A DNA stretch of 58,725 bases from positions 1-58,725 of the forward strand of contig JABLXV010000012.1 in assembly GCA_013177895.1 (NCBI GenBank). The letters are read 5' to 3'. Positions 18,103-26,973 of this stretch are shown one piece after another (within the stretch, counting starts at the first letter, position 1; each line of letters opens with the position of its first letter). The position numbers and the translations under genes were made by a program. The stretch is from Brevinematales bacterium. Its GTDB lineage: Bacteria > Spirochaetota > Brevinematia > Brevinematales > GWF1-51-8. Below the pieces are notes generated by a model, which worked only from the letters and a program-made list of their open reading frames with translations, ran no database searches and was not told the origin of the DNA.

Positions 18103-18693
18103 TTATTTCCTGCGGCAGACCAGTACGCCGTGCCCGACCGGGACGATGGTGCAGTCGAAACGCGGATCGGACTGAGCCTTGTCTATCATCGGCTTGATCG
18201 TTTCATAATGATTGATCGCGTTATCTGCGGCGAGTATCCCGCCGGCGACCATTTTCCCGCTGAGGATATCCCAGCACTTTTCGTAAAGGTCTTTTTCCGT
18301 ATCGAGGAAACAGAACGAAACGTTCTCATATCCCCCGATATTCGCCACCGCGTCGCCCTCGATCAGTTCGACATATTCGTCGATACCGGCGGCGGCGAAT
18401 GTTTCCCGCGCGAGACGGATTTTTTCCGGGAGGAGTTCGTGGGTTTTCAGCCGGATACCCCGGGCTTTCGCCGCGAGCGAAATCCACATGGTCGAATATC
18501 CCGCGCTCGTGCCGATCTCGACCCATTCCCCGAATGGGACATTGACGGCGATCAGGGTGAGAAGCCGTCCCGTTTCCGGGGGAACCTGCCGGAGTCTCTC
18601 CATACGCGGGGTATCGTCCGCGCGGTCATTCCGGTCGATATCCTCGAGATATTTCATCCGCGCCTGCATCGCGGGGGTGATTTCGGAAAACAT
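18103..18693 (-). CDS. SAM-dependent O-methyltransferase (family 3 type)
   Basis: This 196-aa methyltransferase is of the catechol/caffeoyl-CoA O-methyltransferase type. WVEIGTSAGYSTMWIS (about 56-71) is motif I, and LKTHELLPEKIRLARETFAAAGI (about 82-105) follows the usual 'E.dp..~~~A~~n~~~AG' pattern. CFLDTEKDLYEKCWDIL and GGILAADNAINH match the metal-site region ('f.Da.K..Y..y.......GG.~~~DN'), although the usual Asp-Ala is here Asp-Thr. AGGAGA precedes the ATG. Its stop codon abuts the stop of the HAD-Smr gene with no base between, so the two transcripts must overlap. Confidence 0.82.
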   Translation of the reverse strand: MFSEITPAMQARMKYLEDIDRNDRADDTPRMERLRQVPPETGRLLTLIAVNVPFGEWVEIGTSAGYSTMWISLAAKARGIRLKTHELLPEKIRLARETFAAAGIDEYVELIEGDAVANIGGYENVSFCFLDTEKDLYEKCWDILSGKMVAGGILAADNAINHYETIKPMIDKAQSDPRFDCTIVPVGHGVLVCRRK

Positions 18694-18707
18694 TTATCTT
18701 CTCCTGT

Positions 18708-19781
18708 TTATATCCATTTTTTGATTCTGAAGAAAACCAACAGGCCGATGCCGATTGTGGCCATCACACCCAATACGATGAAATACGCCACCGGGCTATC
18801 CAGTTCGGGCATATGCTTAAAATTCATCCCGTATACTCCCGCGATAAAAGTCAACGGTATGAATATGGTCGACATGATGGTCAGCACCTTCATAATCTGG
18901 TTCGTGTTCTGGCTCATCGACGAGACGTAGATATCCATGATGCCCGATACGCGTTCGTCGAGCGATTTGATGGATTCGATATTCCGCAGGACGTTGTCGT
19001 ATACGTCGCGGAAATACGGAGAAAGTGTTTCGTCGATCAGATCCGATTCGCCCTTCTGGAGGTAACGGATGACCTCGCCGAGGGGAGCGACCGAATGACG
19101 GATTTGCAGGATATTATTCTTAATATTCGCGATTTTTTCCAATATCAGAGGCTTCGCGTTAGACAGGGCGAAACGTTCCAGCTGCACGACGTCTTCCTCG
19201 ATATTTTCTACCACGAGGAAGTAATTGTCGACTATCGCGTCGATCAGGGAATACGCGAGATACCCCGCCCCCGATTTGCGGATACGCCCCTTATTGGAAA
19301 GGATATTTTTTCGTACCAGCCCCCATACGTCGCCGGGGTTTTCCTGAAACGTGATGAGAAAATCCTGGAAGATGAACGTACTGACTTGTTCGATGAAGAT
19401 TTTTTTCTCTTTTTTATCGACATAGAGCATTTTAATGATAAAATAAAGATAATCGCCGTAGTCGTCGATTTTTATGCGCTGGTCGTTGTCGAGAATATCC
19501 TCTATCGCGAGGAGGTGGATTTTAAATTGTACGGCGAGGCTTTCGACCACGTCGAGGTCGTGGATACCGTCCACATTCAGCCACTTGATGCCCGGATTCT
19601 TTATCATATCGTTCAGGTGGGACATATCGGTAATGTCGATCTTCTCCGAACGTTCGCGGTCGTAGGTAATCAGCGACATGGTGATCGGCTCATGCGACAT
19701 CTTTATACCGTCGGGAAAAACTTTCTCTACGGGCAGGATTTCGATTTCTTCTACATCGGTGATAATTTTTTTCTGCGGCAT
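18708..19781 (-). CDS. corA: CorA-type magnesium/cobalt transporter
   Basis: This is a pentameric divalent-cation channel. The 357-aa protein has a long acidic cytoplasmic N-terminal domain and two C-terminal transmembrane helices. The first helix ends with the CorA signature YGMNF (about 322-326), and the second ends with basic residues (FFRIKKW). The loop HMPELDSP between them is acidic, as usual. ATG 19781 follows AGAGAG and is preferred over the in-frame start at 19814. It is 14 nt upstream of the O-methyltransferase gene on the same strand, so the two may be co-transcribed. There is no functional link between them that I can see. Confidence 0.9.
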   Translation of the reverse strand: MPQKKIITDVEEIEILPVEKVFPDGIKMSHEPITMSLITYDRERSEKIDITDMSHLNDMIKNPGIKWLNVDGIHDLDVVESLAVQFKIHLLAIEDILDNDQRIKIDDYGDYLYFIIKMLYVDKKEKKIFIEQVSTFIFQDFLITFQENPGDVWGLVRKNILSNKGRIRKSGAGYLAYSLIDAIVDNYFLVVENIEEDVVQLERFALSNAKPLILEKIANIKNNILQIRHSVAPLGEVIRYLQKGESDLIDETLSPYFRDVYDNVLRNIESIKSLDERVSGIMDIYVSSMSQNTNQIMKVLTIMSTIFIPLTFIAGVYGMNFKHMPELDSPVAYFIVLGVMATIGIGLLVFFRIKKWI

Positions 19782-19852
19782 ATCTTTTCTCTCTGTTTTA
19801 TTTAGATACTGCATTTGATTATCGGAATTTACCCCGTTCTTCTTTGATGTTC

Positions 19853-19881
19853 TTGACGGGGAATTTTTCGCGGGTTAAAAT
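19853..19881 (+). promoter_or_regulatory. Candidate promoter for the methyltransferase-rtcB operon
   Basis: TTGACG (19853-19858), a 17-nt spacer and TAAAAT (19876-19881) lie 32 nt before the ATG at 19914. Confidence 0.55.
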
Positions 19882-19913
19882 GGAACACTAATAAATTACG
19901 ACAGGAGTTTCCG

Positions 19914-20594
19914 ATGGACAATACCACTCCGCACCAATCGACCGAATACGATACGCAGGTAGCGAGGACTATCCCCGGATACGAACGGTTTTTCGCAGAA
20001 ACCATCGGCCTTGTGAAGGCGTATCTGCCTCACCCGGGGATTTGGCTCGATACGGGATGCGGCACAGGGACGATGGCGCTGCTCGCGATGCGGGAATTCC
20101 GGGATACCCGTTTCATCCTCGCCGACCCGTCGGAGGGAATGCTCGCGCAGGCGAAGACGAAGCTCGCGGCGGTCGGAGCGAACGCGGAGATACTCGCGCC
20201 CACGGGCAGCGCGGGACTTCCCGGTGTTATCAACGAAACCCCAGATATCATTACCGCGGTCATGTGCCATCACTACCTTGACCCAGCCGGACGGAAGGCC
20301 GCCGTGAGCGCGTGCCGCAGTCTTCTGCGCGAAGGGGGATTATTCGTTACGTTCGAGAATATCCGCCCGTTCACCGCGCGGGGAACGGAGATAGGTCTGC
20401 GCCGCTGGAAGGAGTTCCAGCTATCCGCCGGGCGTCCCGCCGAAACAGTCGACAAGCACATGACGCGTTTCGGTACGGAGTATTTCCCCATTACGGCCGG
20501 CGAACATCTCGACCTTCTGAGGGAGTGCGGTTTCAGTACGGTTGAAATCCTGTTCTACGGGACGATGCAGGCAGGGTTTTACGCGGTGAAATAG
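19914..20594 (+). CDS. Class I SAM-dependent methyltransferase
   Basis: This 226-aa protein has a standard Rossmann methyltransferase core: IWLDTGCGTGTMALLA (motif I, about 43-58), FILADPSEGMLAQAKTKL (motif II, about 68-86), ITAVMCHHYL (motif IV region) and LREGGLFVTFENI (motif VI). The substrate is unknown; the family covers small molecules, RNA and protein. It lies 8 nt upstream of rtcB and is probably co-transcribed with it. A role in RNA repair is conceivable but is only suggested by position. Confidence 0.8.
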   Translation: MDNTTPHQSTEYDTQVARTIPGYERFFAETIGLVKAYLPHPGIWLDTGCGTGTMALLAMREFRDTRFILADPSEGMLAQAKTKLAAVGANAEILAPTGSAGLPGVINETPDIITAVMCHHYLDPAGRKAAVSACRSLLREGGLFVTFENIRPFTARGTEIGLRRWKEFQLSAGRPAETVDKHMTRFGTEYFPITAGEHLDLLRECGFSTVEILFYGTMQAGFYAVK

Positions 20595-20602
20595 GAGGCA
20601 TC

Positions 20603-21775
20603 TTGTTCGAGATAAAGGGCAGTAAAAATACCGCGAAGGTCATGCTCCCGGATGAGAATACGCTCGATCCTGAGACCCGCCGCCAGATCGAGACGTTTGT
20701 CAATCACCCGGCGTTCGAGGGGCCGAATATCGCGATCATGCCGGATACCCATGCCGGGATGGGCGCGGTCATCGGCTTCACGATGCGGATGAACGATTAT
20801 GTTATCCCCAATGTAGTCGGGGTGGATATCGGGTGCGGGGTGGATACCTACACCCTCGGAGAGACACCGGGCTTCAATCCCGCGAAGCTCGACAAGTTTA
20901 TCCGTGAACGGATACCGTCGGGATTCGAGAAACGCCGCCGCGACCCGCTTGCGGAGACCGCCGTATCGCTGTATCTAACCCGCGCCGATACGGCGCTCGC
21001 GGACGGGGATGTCGCCGACACGGTGCGCGCGACCGGGCAGGATGCCGAAAATGTCCGTTACTCGATCGGTACGCTCGGCGGCGGGAATCATTTTATCGAG
21101 GCGGGGATCGACTCCATGGGGCGGCTCCGGCTGACACTCCATTCCGGCTCCCGGAACTTCGGCCTGCGGATAGCGAATTTCCACCAACGCCGCGCGAAGG
21201 ACGCGCAGGGGAAGAATGCCGAAGTGAAGGGACTCGAGTATCTGCCCGCGAAGAAGCAGGGCGCGGAGTACCTCCGGGATATGGGCGTCGCGCAGCGTTA
21301 TGCCGACCTGAACCGGCGGGTGATGGCGATGATCATTATCCGCGAGTTCTTCGGGCTGGATTTCGGCCGGGTCGAACGGATCACGTCGGTGCATAACTAC
21401 ATCGATTTCGACGATAAGATTATCCGTAAGGGTGCGATACGCGCCTATAAAGGCGAGCGTCTCGTAATCCCGTTCAATATGGAGGACGGCATAATTATCG
21501 GTACCGGAAAGTCAAACCGCGAGTGGAACTGCTCCGCGCCGCATGGAGCGGGACGGGTACTGTCGAGGCGGCGCGCGAAGGAGATGTTAGACCTGTCCGC
21601 CGCGCGGGATGCGATGCGGGAGAAGGGGATTTTTACCACCTCCCTGAATCAGGAGACTCTCGACGAGGTACGGCAGGCGTATAAGGACAAGGAACTGATC
21701 ATGCGGAGTATCGAGCCTACGGTGGAGGTGATCGATTTTATCCGCCCCGTCTATAATTTCAAAGCGTCGGAATAA
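20603..21775 (+). CDS. rtcB: RtcB-family RNA ligase
   Basis: This is a 3'-phosphate/2',3'-cyclic-phosphate RNA ligase of 390 aa, a compact form compared with the 480-aa archaeal enzyme. The metal and catalytic residues seem complete: PDTHAGMGAVIG, VGVDIGCG (Cys about 76), LGGGNHFIE, HSGSRNFG, VHNYIDF and APHGAGRVLSR (the last His is the expected GMP-accepting residue). The start is TTG at 20603, because an AGGAGG lies just upstream and the conserved N-terminus begins there. Bacterial RtcB proteins serve in RNA repair; no rtcA or rtcR lies nearby. Confidence 0.9.
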   Translation: MFEIKGSKNTAKVMLPDENTLDPETRRQIETFVNHPAFEGPNIAIMPDTHAGMGAVIGFTMRMNDYVIPNVVGVDIGCGVDTYTLGETPGFNPAKLDKFIRERIPSGFEKRRRDPLAETAVSLYLTRADTALADGDVADTVRATGQDAENVRYSIGTLGGGNHFIEAGIDSMGRLRLTLHSGSRNFGLRIANFHQRRAKDAQGKNAEVKGLEYLPAKKQGAEYLRDMGVAQRYADLNRRVMAMIIIREFFGLDFGRVERITSVHNYIDFDDKIIRKGAIRAYKGERLVIPFNMEDGIIIGTGKSNREWNCSAPHGAGRVLSRRRAKEMLDLSAARDAMREKGIFTTSLNQETLDEVRQAYKDKELIMRSIEPTVEVIDFIRPVYNFKASE

Positions 21776-21859
21776 TAGAAAAAATTCCCGCTTTACTTTA
21801 AATATTTCGATAATAGGTGTATGATATATCGATAGAATTATTCTTCCGGAGGCGAATTT

Positions 21860-22690
21860 ATGAAAAGAAAGTCTTTATGGTATACTATTGTAACAATAGT
21901 AGGGGTTGCGGCGATACTGAGTATCGGTTTCGCGGCGGCCGCGAAAAAGAACACGATCCAATCCTATTCGGGGGTTGTCGAAATATCGAAAGATAACGGG
22001 AAGAAATGGATCAAGGTTTCCGCCGATATGGAAGTTCAGAATAAGGATATTATCCGCACTAAGGATAAATCGTCCTGCGAAATTCTCATCCCTGATCTGG
22101 GAGTTTTCCGCGTCGGGCCGAACACCCAGGCTACGCTGGATAACCTGACCGGTAAAGATAAAAAAGTCGCGGTTAAAAGCGGGGCTGTCGGGATAAATGT
22201 CAAGATCAAACTCAAGCCCGGCGAAACCTTCAAGGTGGAGACCGATACGGCGGTAGCCGAAGTACGCGGTACGATCTTCGCGATCGAAGCCGACAGCGAG
22301 AAGACGAAAGCGACATGCGCCGAGGGCGAGGTCGAATTACTGCGGAATGTCAATATACCCGCCGGGGATGCCGATCTCGCGGAACTTCAGAGCATGCTGA
22401 AGGTGAAGATCAAAGCGAATAAGGAAATCGAGATGACGATGCAGGAGAATAAAGAACTGGAAAATCTCCTTCAGAAAGCCAAAAAGAATATGGCCGAGGT
22501 CAAGGATATCCTGAAGCAGTACAACTCCAAGGACCTGATGAAGATACGTCTCGCTAAAAAGGCTCAGAACCTGATTGACGAACTCAGCGGCGATGGGTCG
22601 GGGGGAAATCTCGACCAGTTCTTTGAAGATGAAGACAAGGACGACGGTGACGGCGGTACGGACGACCTGATGAATAAAATAAAGAAATAA
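21860..22690 (+). CDS. FecR-domain protein, membrane-anchored or secreted
   Basis: This 276-aa protein has an N-terminal hydrophobic segment (WYTIVTIVGVAAILSIGFAAAA) that serves as anchor or signal. A FecR domain follows (about 40-160): VQNKDIIRTKDKSSCEIL, DLGVFRVGPNTQATLDNL, VETDTAVAEVRGTIFAI. That is the 'G..v.T...s...l..~dgs.irl.~~t' and 'V.TptavagvRGT.f' pattern seen in many spirochaete surface proteins. The C-terminal third is a helical region rich in Lys/Glu/Met with an acidic Asp/Gly-rich tail. It is not next to a FecA receptor or a sigma factor, so an iron role is not implied. GGAGG precedes the ATG. Confidence 0.8.
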   Translation: MKRKSLWYTIVTIVGVAAILSIGFAAAAKKNTIQSYSGVVEISKDNGKKWIKVSADMEVQNKDIIRTKDKSSCEILIPDLGVFRVGPNTQATLDNLTGKDKKVAVKSGAVGINVKIKLKPGETFKVETDTAVAEVRGTIFAIEADSEKTKATCAEGEVELLRNVNIPAGDADLAELQSMLKVKIKANKEIEMTMQENKELENLLQKAKKNMAEVKDILKQYNSKDLMKIRLAKKAQNLIDELSGDGSGGNLDQFFEDEDKDDGDGGTDDLMNKIKK

Positions 22691-22698
22691 CTTTACAG

Positions 22699-22726
22699 GG
22701 GCTGTCTTTGCGACAGCCCTTTTTTT
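22699..22726 (+). terminator. Rho-independent terminator after the FecR-domain gene
   Basis: GGGCTGTC (22699-22706) pairs with GACAGCCC (22712-22719) around a 5-nt loop. Seven T follow. Confidence 0.9.
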
Positions 22727-22751
22727 ATCTCTAAAAACACCGGAGGTAATG

Positions 22752-23045
22752 ATGGATATACTTTTAGCGATCATTCTGCTACTCGGAGGCGGCGCCGGGG
22801 GATTTTTCCTCGGGCAGGCTACCGCCCCGAAAGTCGTCAACAACATCACGGAAATTCATAACATCAATAATAACAGCGCTATTTCGATGAGCGCCGCTAT
22901 CGATATCGAGGACGGCGGAGTGCACCGTTTCCTCGTATTCCAGATAGACGGGCTGACGAACATCCAGATAATGACGGTTACCAACGGGCTGACGAATATG
23001 CTGACGAATTATACGATGAGCGGGGTGAAAAAATCCGGGCAGTAG
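22752..23045 (+). CDS. Small membrane-anchored Asn/Thr-rich protein, paralogue of a phage-island gene
   Basis: This protein is about 97 aa: one N-terminal transmembrane helix with a Gly-rich face (ILLLGGGAGGFFLGQATAPK), then a polar, Asn-rich outer part ending TNIQIMTVTNGLTNMLTN. The same plan and motifs occur in the protein at 57033-57302 (GAGGGFSLGYVSAPK, then TNITVLTVTNGVTN), so the two are homologous. ATG 22752 is spaced better from GGAGG than ATG 22749. No function is known. The presence of a copy at the end of the phage island suggests a phage origin for this one too. Confidence 0.7.
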   Translation: MDILLAIILLLGGGAGGFFLGQATAPKVVNNITEIHNINNNSAISMSAAIDIEDGGVHRFLVFQIDGLTNIQIMTVTNGLTNMLTNYTMSGVKKSGQ

Positions 23046-23083
23046 GGGGCGTGTTGACGAAGTCGGAAATTTAACTATTTTCC

Positions 23084-23237
23084 GTCACTGCGAGCCCTGT
23101 GATGCAATATTTTTCCGATACACGGGGTAAAGCAGTCTGTTTGATTTAATAACCGATAATAAAATAGATTGCTTCGGCTATGGTTCGGCATCCCGCTGAA
23201 CGCGGGACAAGCGTTCACCATGACGCCTCGCAATGAC
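23084..23237. repeat. MITE/REP-like imperfect inverted-repeat element
   Basis: The left side reads GTCACTGCGAGCCC (23084-23097) and AAGCAGTCTGTTT (from 23130). The right side, read on the opposite strand, gives GTCATTGCGAGGCG and AAGCAATCTATTT. The two halves are an imperfect inverted pair about 150 bp long. The wording resembles the dispersed 'cattgcgag..gaagcaatc' repeats found between genes in many bacterial genomes. It fills most of the gap between the small membrane protein and tRNA-Tyr. No gene is seen in it. Confidence 0.55.
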
Positions 23238-23366
23238 TATCGTTTTTTGTCAAGCCAGAGGGATTATCCTTCGATATCCCGCTCAGGATGACAGCATGGA
23301 TCGAAAGAAATAACACATTGAAATATTGTTATGTTGCGTGGGGGTTTTCGGATAAGGAAAAAAAAT

Positions 23367-23448
23367 TGGAGAGGGATGGATTTGAACCATCGAAGGCGAA
23401 GCCAGCAGATTTACAGTCTGCCCCCTTTGGCCACTCGGGAACCTCTCC
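23367..23448 (-). tRNA. tRNA-Tyr (GTA)
   Basis: On the minus strand the sequence starts GGAGAGG and ends CCTCTCC followed by A, a 7-bp acceptor stem. The anticodon stem-loop is CAGA-CTGTAAA-TCTG with anticodon GTA. The long variable arm of a type II tRNA (CTGGCTTCGCC) and the TPsiC arm GATGGTTCAAATCCATC are present. It is about 82 nt, and CCA is not encoded. It lies alone between the inverted-repeat element and the CHAD gene. Confidence 0.95.
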
Positions 23449-23536
23449 AAGCGTGTTTAAAAGCGGATATTATTATATTACGCGATAGAGGTTTTGTCAA
23501 ATAAGTGAAAACTTTTTATCTGTTTACGGGGATGAA

Positions 23537-24382
23537 ATGAAAAATAAAAAAAGTACGCTCAGGCCGATTTCCAAAAAGCTCGCGAAGCTGGAACGGGATT
23601 TTTTCGCCGCCGTTAAAAAAACGGGGGAAAATTTCCTGGAAGACGATATTCACAAACTCCGTATCCGTATCAGGAAGCTCGCCGCTATTTTCGATATCAT
23701 CCGGTTTTACGGTTCGATGAAGGGCATCGATAAAATCACCAAACACTTTAAAACTATTTTCAACGACCTTCAGGAGCTTCGAGATAATCAGGTACTGATC
23801 GGCATGGTTTCGGCGATGTCGGCGAAATACCCCGAAACGGACGATTACCTCAGGGGATTGATCGCCGGGGAAGCCCTCCTGCATAATAAAGCGTGGAATA
23901 GCCTGAAGAATACGGATCTGGTCGACCTGCGGGCAAAGTTCGATCTGCTTCGCGAAGCCGCCGCGAATATCCCGATCGAGGGCGCGGTGGAATGCGCGAG
24001 TATTGCCTATAAAAAGGCGCTGATTGCGAAACGGTCGATCGATCCGTCGCGAATCCGTACTCTGCACCGCTGCCGCATCGAATTTAAAAAATTCCGTTAT
24101 ACGGTAGAGGCGTTAGCCGACACTCTCGGGATCGGGAAAAGCGTCATCGCGCGGATGAGCCGTTATCAGGACAAGCTCGGATTGGTGCAGGACCTCGACG
24201 TGCTTTCCCGGAATATGAAAAATTTCCGTTACCGGGGCGGGAAGATCGACGGGGCTATCAGGGAGATCGAGCAGAGGAAAGCCCGCGCTGTCACGAGGTT
24301 TTTACGGCATGCCGACGATATTTCCGGTTTTTGGAAACATCGCGTAGAATCATGGATAACAATCAATCGACGGGGAGAATAA
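23537..24382 (+). CDS. CHAD-domain protein
   Basis: This 281-aa helical protein has the conserved-histidine alpha-helical domain that binds inorganic polyphosphate in characterised members. The family pattern appears twice: DIHKLRIRIRKLAAIFDIIRFYG (about 37-59) and TLHRCRIEFKKFRYTVEAL (about 175-193), then YQDKLGLVQDLDVL. His and basic residues line these helices. No CYTH domain is attached, so it is the stand-alone type. It ends one base before the amylase gene, so the two are probably co-transcribed. A link between polyphosphate and glucan metabolism is only positional. Confidence 0.8.
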   Translation: MKNKKSTLRPISKKLAKLERDFFAAVKKTGENFLEDDIHKLRIRIRKLAAIFDIIRFYGSMKGIDKITKHFKTIFNDLQELRDNQVLIGMVSAMSAKYPETDDYLRGLIAGEALLHNKAWNSLKNTDLVDLRAKFDLLREAAANIPIEGAVECASIAYKKALIAKRSIDPSRIRTLHRCRIEFKKFRYTVEALADTLGIGKSVIARMSRYQDKLGLVQDLDVLSRNMKNFRYRGGKIDGAIREIEQRKARAVTRFLRHADDISGFWKHRVESWITINRRGE

Positions 24383-24383
24383 A

Positions 24384-26015
24384 ATGAAAAATCTTATATG
24401 TATCGCGGCTTTTTTCGCGTTTATCGGGTGCGCCTCGGATTTCGAGTTTAACCCCGCGCCGTTACCCGCGAAAATCGACGCCGGAAATTTCAGCGCGTTT
24501 CCGGTGTCGCTGAACGGGTACTCGTGCCGGATTATAAAAATCAGCAACTATACCGGGACGATCGATACGAACGGGGGTTGGTGGCGCGACGCTGTGGTGT
24601 ATCAGGTATTCGTGCGCAGTTTCAAGGATAGCGGCAGCGACGGTAAGGGCGACCTGAACGGGCTGATCTCGAAGCTCGACTATATCACCAATACCGGGTT
24701 TAACGCGATCTGGACTCTGCCCGTATTCAATAGCCCGTCCACCCACGGCTACGACACGATCGACTACCGCGCTATCGAGCCGGATTACGGGACGATGGGC
24801 GATTTCGATAATTATATATCGCAGTCGCACGCGCGGGGAGTGAAGGTCATCCTCGATATGGTGATCAATCACACGTCCGGCCAGAATACGTGGTTCACCC
24901 AGTCCGCCGCGAATAACGTAACCTATCAGGACTGGTATGTCTGGCAGAACCCGATGCCGCCGGGATGGCAATACCCGTGGGGCGGCGGGTCGTCGCCGGA
25001 CGTATGGAAATGGAACTCGACACGGGGCGCGTATTATTACGCGGCGTTTTGGGATCAGATGCCCGACCTGAACTATGACACCCCCGCGGTAAAGGCCGAG
25101 ATCAAGGATATCGCTTATTTCTGGATCGCGAAGGGCGTAGACGGATTCCGTCTCGACGCCGCGAGGTATATTATCGAGAGCGGGCCGTATCCCCAGCAGG
25201 CGGACACCTCGGGGACGAAGGCGTGGTGGCGGGAATACCGCACCGCGTTAAACTCCTCCAACGCGAACTTTATGACGGTCGGAGAGGTGTGGACGTCCGA
25301 AAACATAGTCGCATCCTACTATGACAGCGGGCTGGGACTGGATATGGCGTTCGACTTCGATTTCTATTATCGGTTAACCGAAGCGATACAAAGTGAAAAC
25401 GCTTCGGGTTTTAAAAATTTCATCAATACGCATAATAATTACGCGCCGTGGGCTTTTTTCGCGCCGTTTCTGGACAACCACGATAATGTTATCGATAACG
25501 ACCGGACGATGGATGTTATGGAAGGAAGCGGTAAGAAGGCTAAGCTCGCCGCCGCGATGCTGATGACCTCGCCGGGTACGCCGTTCGTGTACTACGGCAC
25601 GGAGATCGGGATGAAGAAGGGCTCGCAGGGCGGCGACCTCGCGAAACGGACTCCGATGCAGTGGACGAGCGGGGCGAACGCGGGATTTACGCCGGGAAGC
25701 CCGTGGACGTCTATCGCGGGGAATACGTCGATTTATAGCGTTTCGGTGCAGGAGCCGGATACGAATTCGATACTCAATTATTACAAGTGGCTTATCGGGA
25801 TACGGAAGAGCGAGCCGGCGTTCGCGCGGGGACAGCATATTTCTATAGACACAGGAACAGACCTGGCGATGGCGTTTATCTGCCCCGGCACGAACTACAC
25901 GATCCTTGTGGTCGCGAATTTCTCGTCCGTGCCGCTGAACGTACATCTGAACTTTACCGGGAGCGGGCTGGTAAACGGGACATCCTATCCTGTCATGGAA
26001 TACTTGATGAAGTAG
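24384..26015 (+). CDS. GH13 alpha-amylase-family lipoprotein
   Basis: This is a probable surface or periplasmic alpha-glucan hydrolase, 543 aa, with a lipoprotein signal peptide (lipobox FIGC, Cys about 16). The GH13 regions are all present: DMVINHTS (I), GVDGFRLDAARYI with the nucleophile Asp (II), FMTVGEVWTSE with the acid/base Glu (III) and FLDNHDN with the third catalytic Asp (IV). A C-terminal beta domain closes the protein (about 460-543). The oligo-1,6-glucosidase/alpha-amylase subfamilies look closest. GGAG lies close before the ATG. The lipid anchor implies digestion of external or periplasmic oligosaccharides. Confidence 0.9.
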   Translation: MKNLICIAAFFAFIGCASDFEFNPAPLPAKIDAGNFSAFPVSLNGYSCRIIKISNYTGTIDTNGGWWRDAVVYQVFVRSFKDSGSDGKGDLNGLISKLDYITNTGFNAIWTLPVFNSPSTHGYDTIDYRAIEPDYGTMGDFDNYISQSHARGVKVILDMVINHTSGQNTWFTQSAANNVTYQDWYVWQNPMPPGWQYPWGGGSSPDVWKWNSTRGAYYYAAFWDQMPDLNYDTPAVKAEIKDIAYFWIAKGVDGFRLDAARYIIESGPYPQQADTSGTKAWWREYRTALNSSNANFMTVGEVWTSENIVASYYDSGLGLDMAFDFDFYYRLTEAIQSENASGFKNFINTHNNYAPWAFFAPFLDNHDNVIDNDRTMDVMEGSGKKAKLAAAMLMTSPGTPFVYYGTEIGMKKGSQGGDLAKRTPMQWTSGANAGFTPGSPWTSIAGNTSIYSVSVQEPDTNSILNYYKWLIGIRKSEPAFARGQHISIDTGTDLAMAFICPGTNYTILVVANFSSVPLNVHLNFTGSGLVNGTSYPVMEYLMK

Positions 26016-26029
26016 ACGGAAGGGTAGTA

Positions 26030-26058
26030 TTGAAAATATTTTCACATCATGTTAAAAT
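26030..26058 (+). promoter_or_regulatory. Candidate promoter for the aldo/keto reductase gene
   Basis: TTGAAA (26030-26035), a 17-nt spacer and TAAAAT (26053-26058) lie 27 nt before the ATG at 26086. Confidence 0.5.
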
Positions 26059-26085
26059 ATATCACATTCGAACGAAGGAACTATT

Positions 26086-26973
26086 ATGCCGCTTATTCAA
26101 AGGGAGTACGGAAATACGGGTATCATGGTCAGCGCGCTGGGATTCGGGGGCGGGCATATCGGCGATCCGAATACTGGCGAGGACGAGGTCGGGAGTCTGC
26201 TCAACCGGGCGCTCGATATGGGGATTACCCTTTTCGATACCGCGCGGGGGTACGGCGTATCCGAGGAACGGATCGGGCGGCATCTGTCCTACCGCCGCAA
26301 GGATTTCGTGATCTCCACCAAGGTGGGCTACGGTATCGACGGCATTCCCGACTGGACGTACGAATGTATCCTTGCCGGGGTCGACCGCGCGTTAAGCATG
26401 ATGCGTACCGATTATATCGACATCGTGCACCTCCATTCCTGTAATTTAGAGATACTGGAACGCGGGGATGTTATCCGCGCGCTGGAAAAAGCCGTACAGG
26501 ACGGGAAAGTCCGCGCGGCGGCGTACTCCGGGGAGAACCGTGAACTCCAATTCGCGGTGACCTGCGGATGTTTTAACGGTGTCCAGTGCTCGGTTAATAT
26601 CTGCGACCAGCGATCCCTTGAGGAGATTATCCCCACCGCGATCAAGAACGGGATGGGGATCATCGCCAAACGCCCGCTCGCGAATTCGCCGTGGCGGTTC
26701 GACGAGCGCCCCTACGGGAATTACTGCGAGGACTACTGGCTGCGTCTGCGTAAAATGGCGCTGCCGTCGGAGATCGGGGATTTTCACGAGACGGCGCTGC
26801 GGTTTGCCGTTTTCTCGCCGGGGGTGAGCTCGGCCATCGTGGGCTCGGCGAATATCGAACATATCAGGAAGAATATCGAGCTGATAGAGAAAGGCCCGTT
26901 ACCGAAGGAATTGCAGAAGGCGATCTACGACGGTTTCCGTGACGCGGACGAGGAATGGATAGGTCTGGTATAG
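26086..26973 (+). CDS. Aldo/keto reductase
   Basis: This is an NAD(P)H-dependent carbonyl reductase of 295 aa. The family start YGNTGIMVSALGFGGG is present, with FDTARGYGVSEERIGRHL (catalytic Asp and Tyr, about 45-62), VISTKVG (catalytic Lys), YIDIVHLHS (catalytic His) and SSAIVGSANIEHI near the C-terminus. Its length suggests a short AKR of the YdbC/Aad type. It converges on the HEPN gene, whose stop codon abuts its own. The substrate is unknown. Confidence 0.88.
   Translation: MPLIQREYGNTGIMVSALGFGGGHIGDPNTGEDEVGSLLNRALDMGITLFDTARGYGVSEERIGRHLSYRRKDFVISTKVGYGIDGIPDWTYECILAGVDRALSMMRTDYIDIVHLHSCNLEILERGDVIRALEKAVQDGKVRAAAYSGENRELQFAVTCGCFNGVQCSVNICDQRSLEEIIPTAIKNGMGIIAKRPLANSPWRFDERPYGNYCEDYWLRLRKMALPSEIGDFHETALRFAVFSPGVSSAIVGSANIEHIRKNIELIEKGPLPKELQKAIYDGFRDADEEWIGLV

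Noticed and set aside
23288-23488. 66-aa frame on the plus strand
   Set aside because: It runs through the tRNA-Tyr gene and the repeat region; its residues are the antisense of the tRNA.
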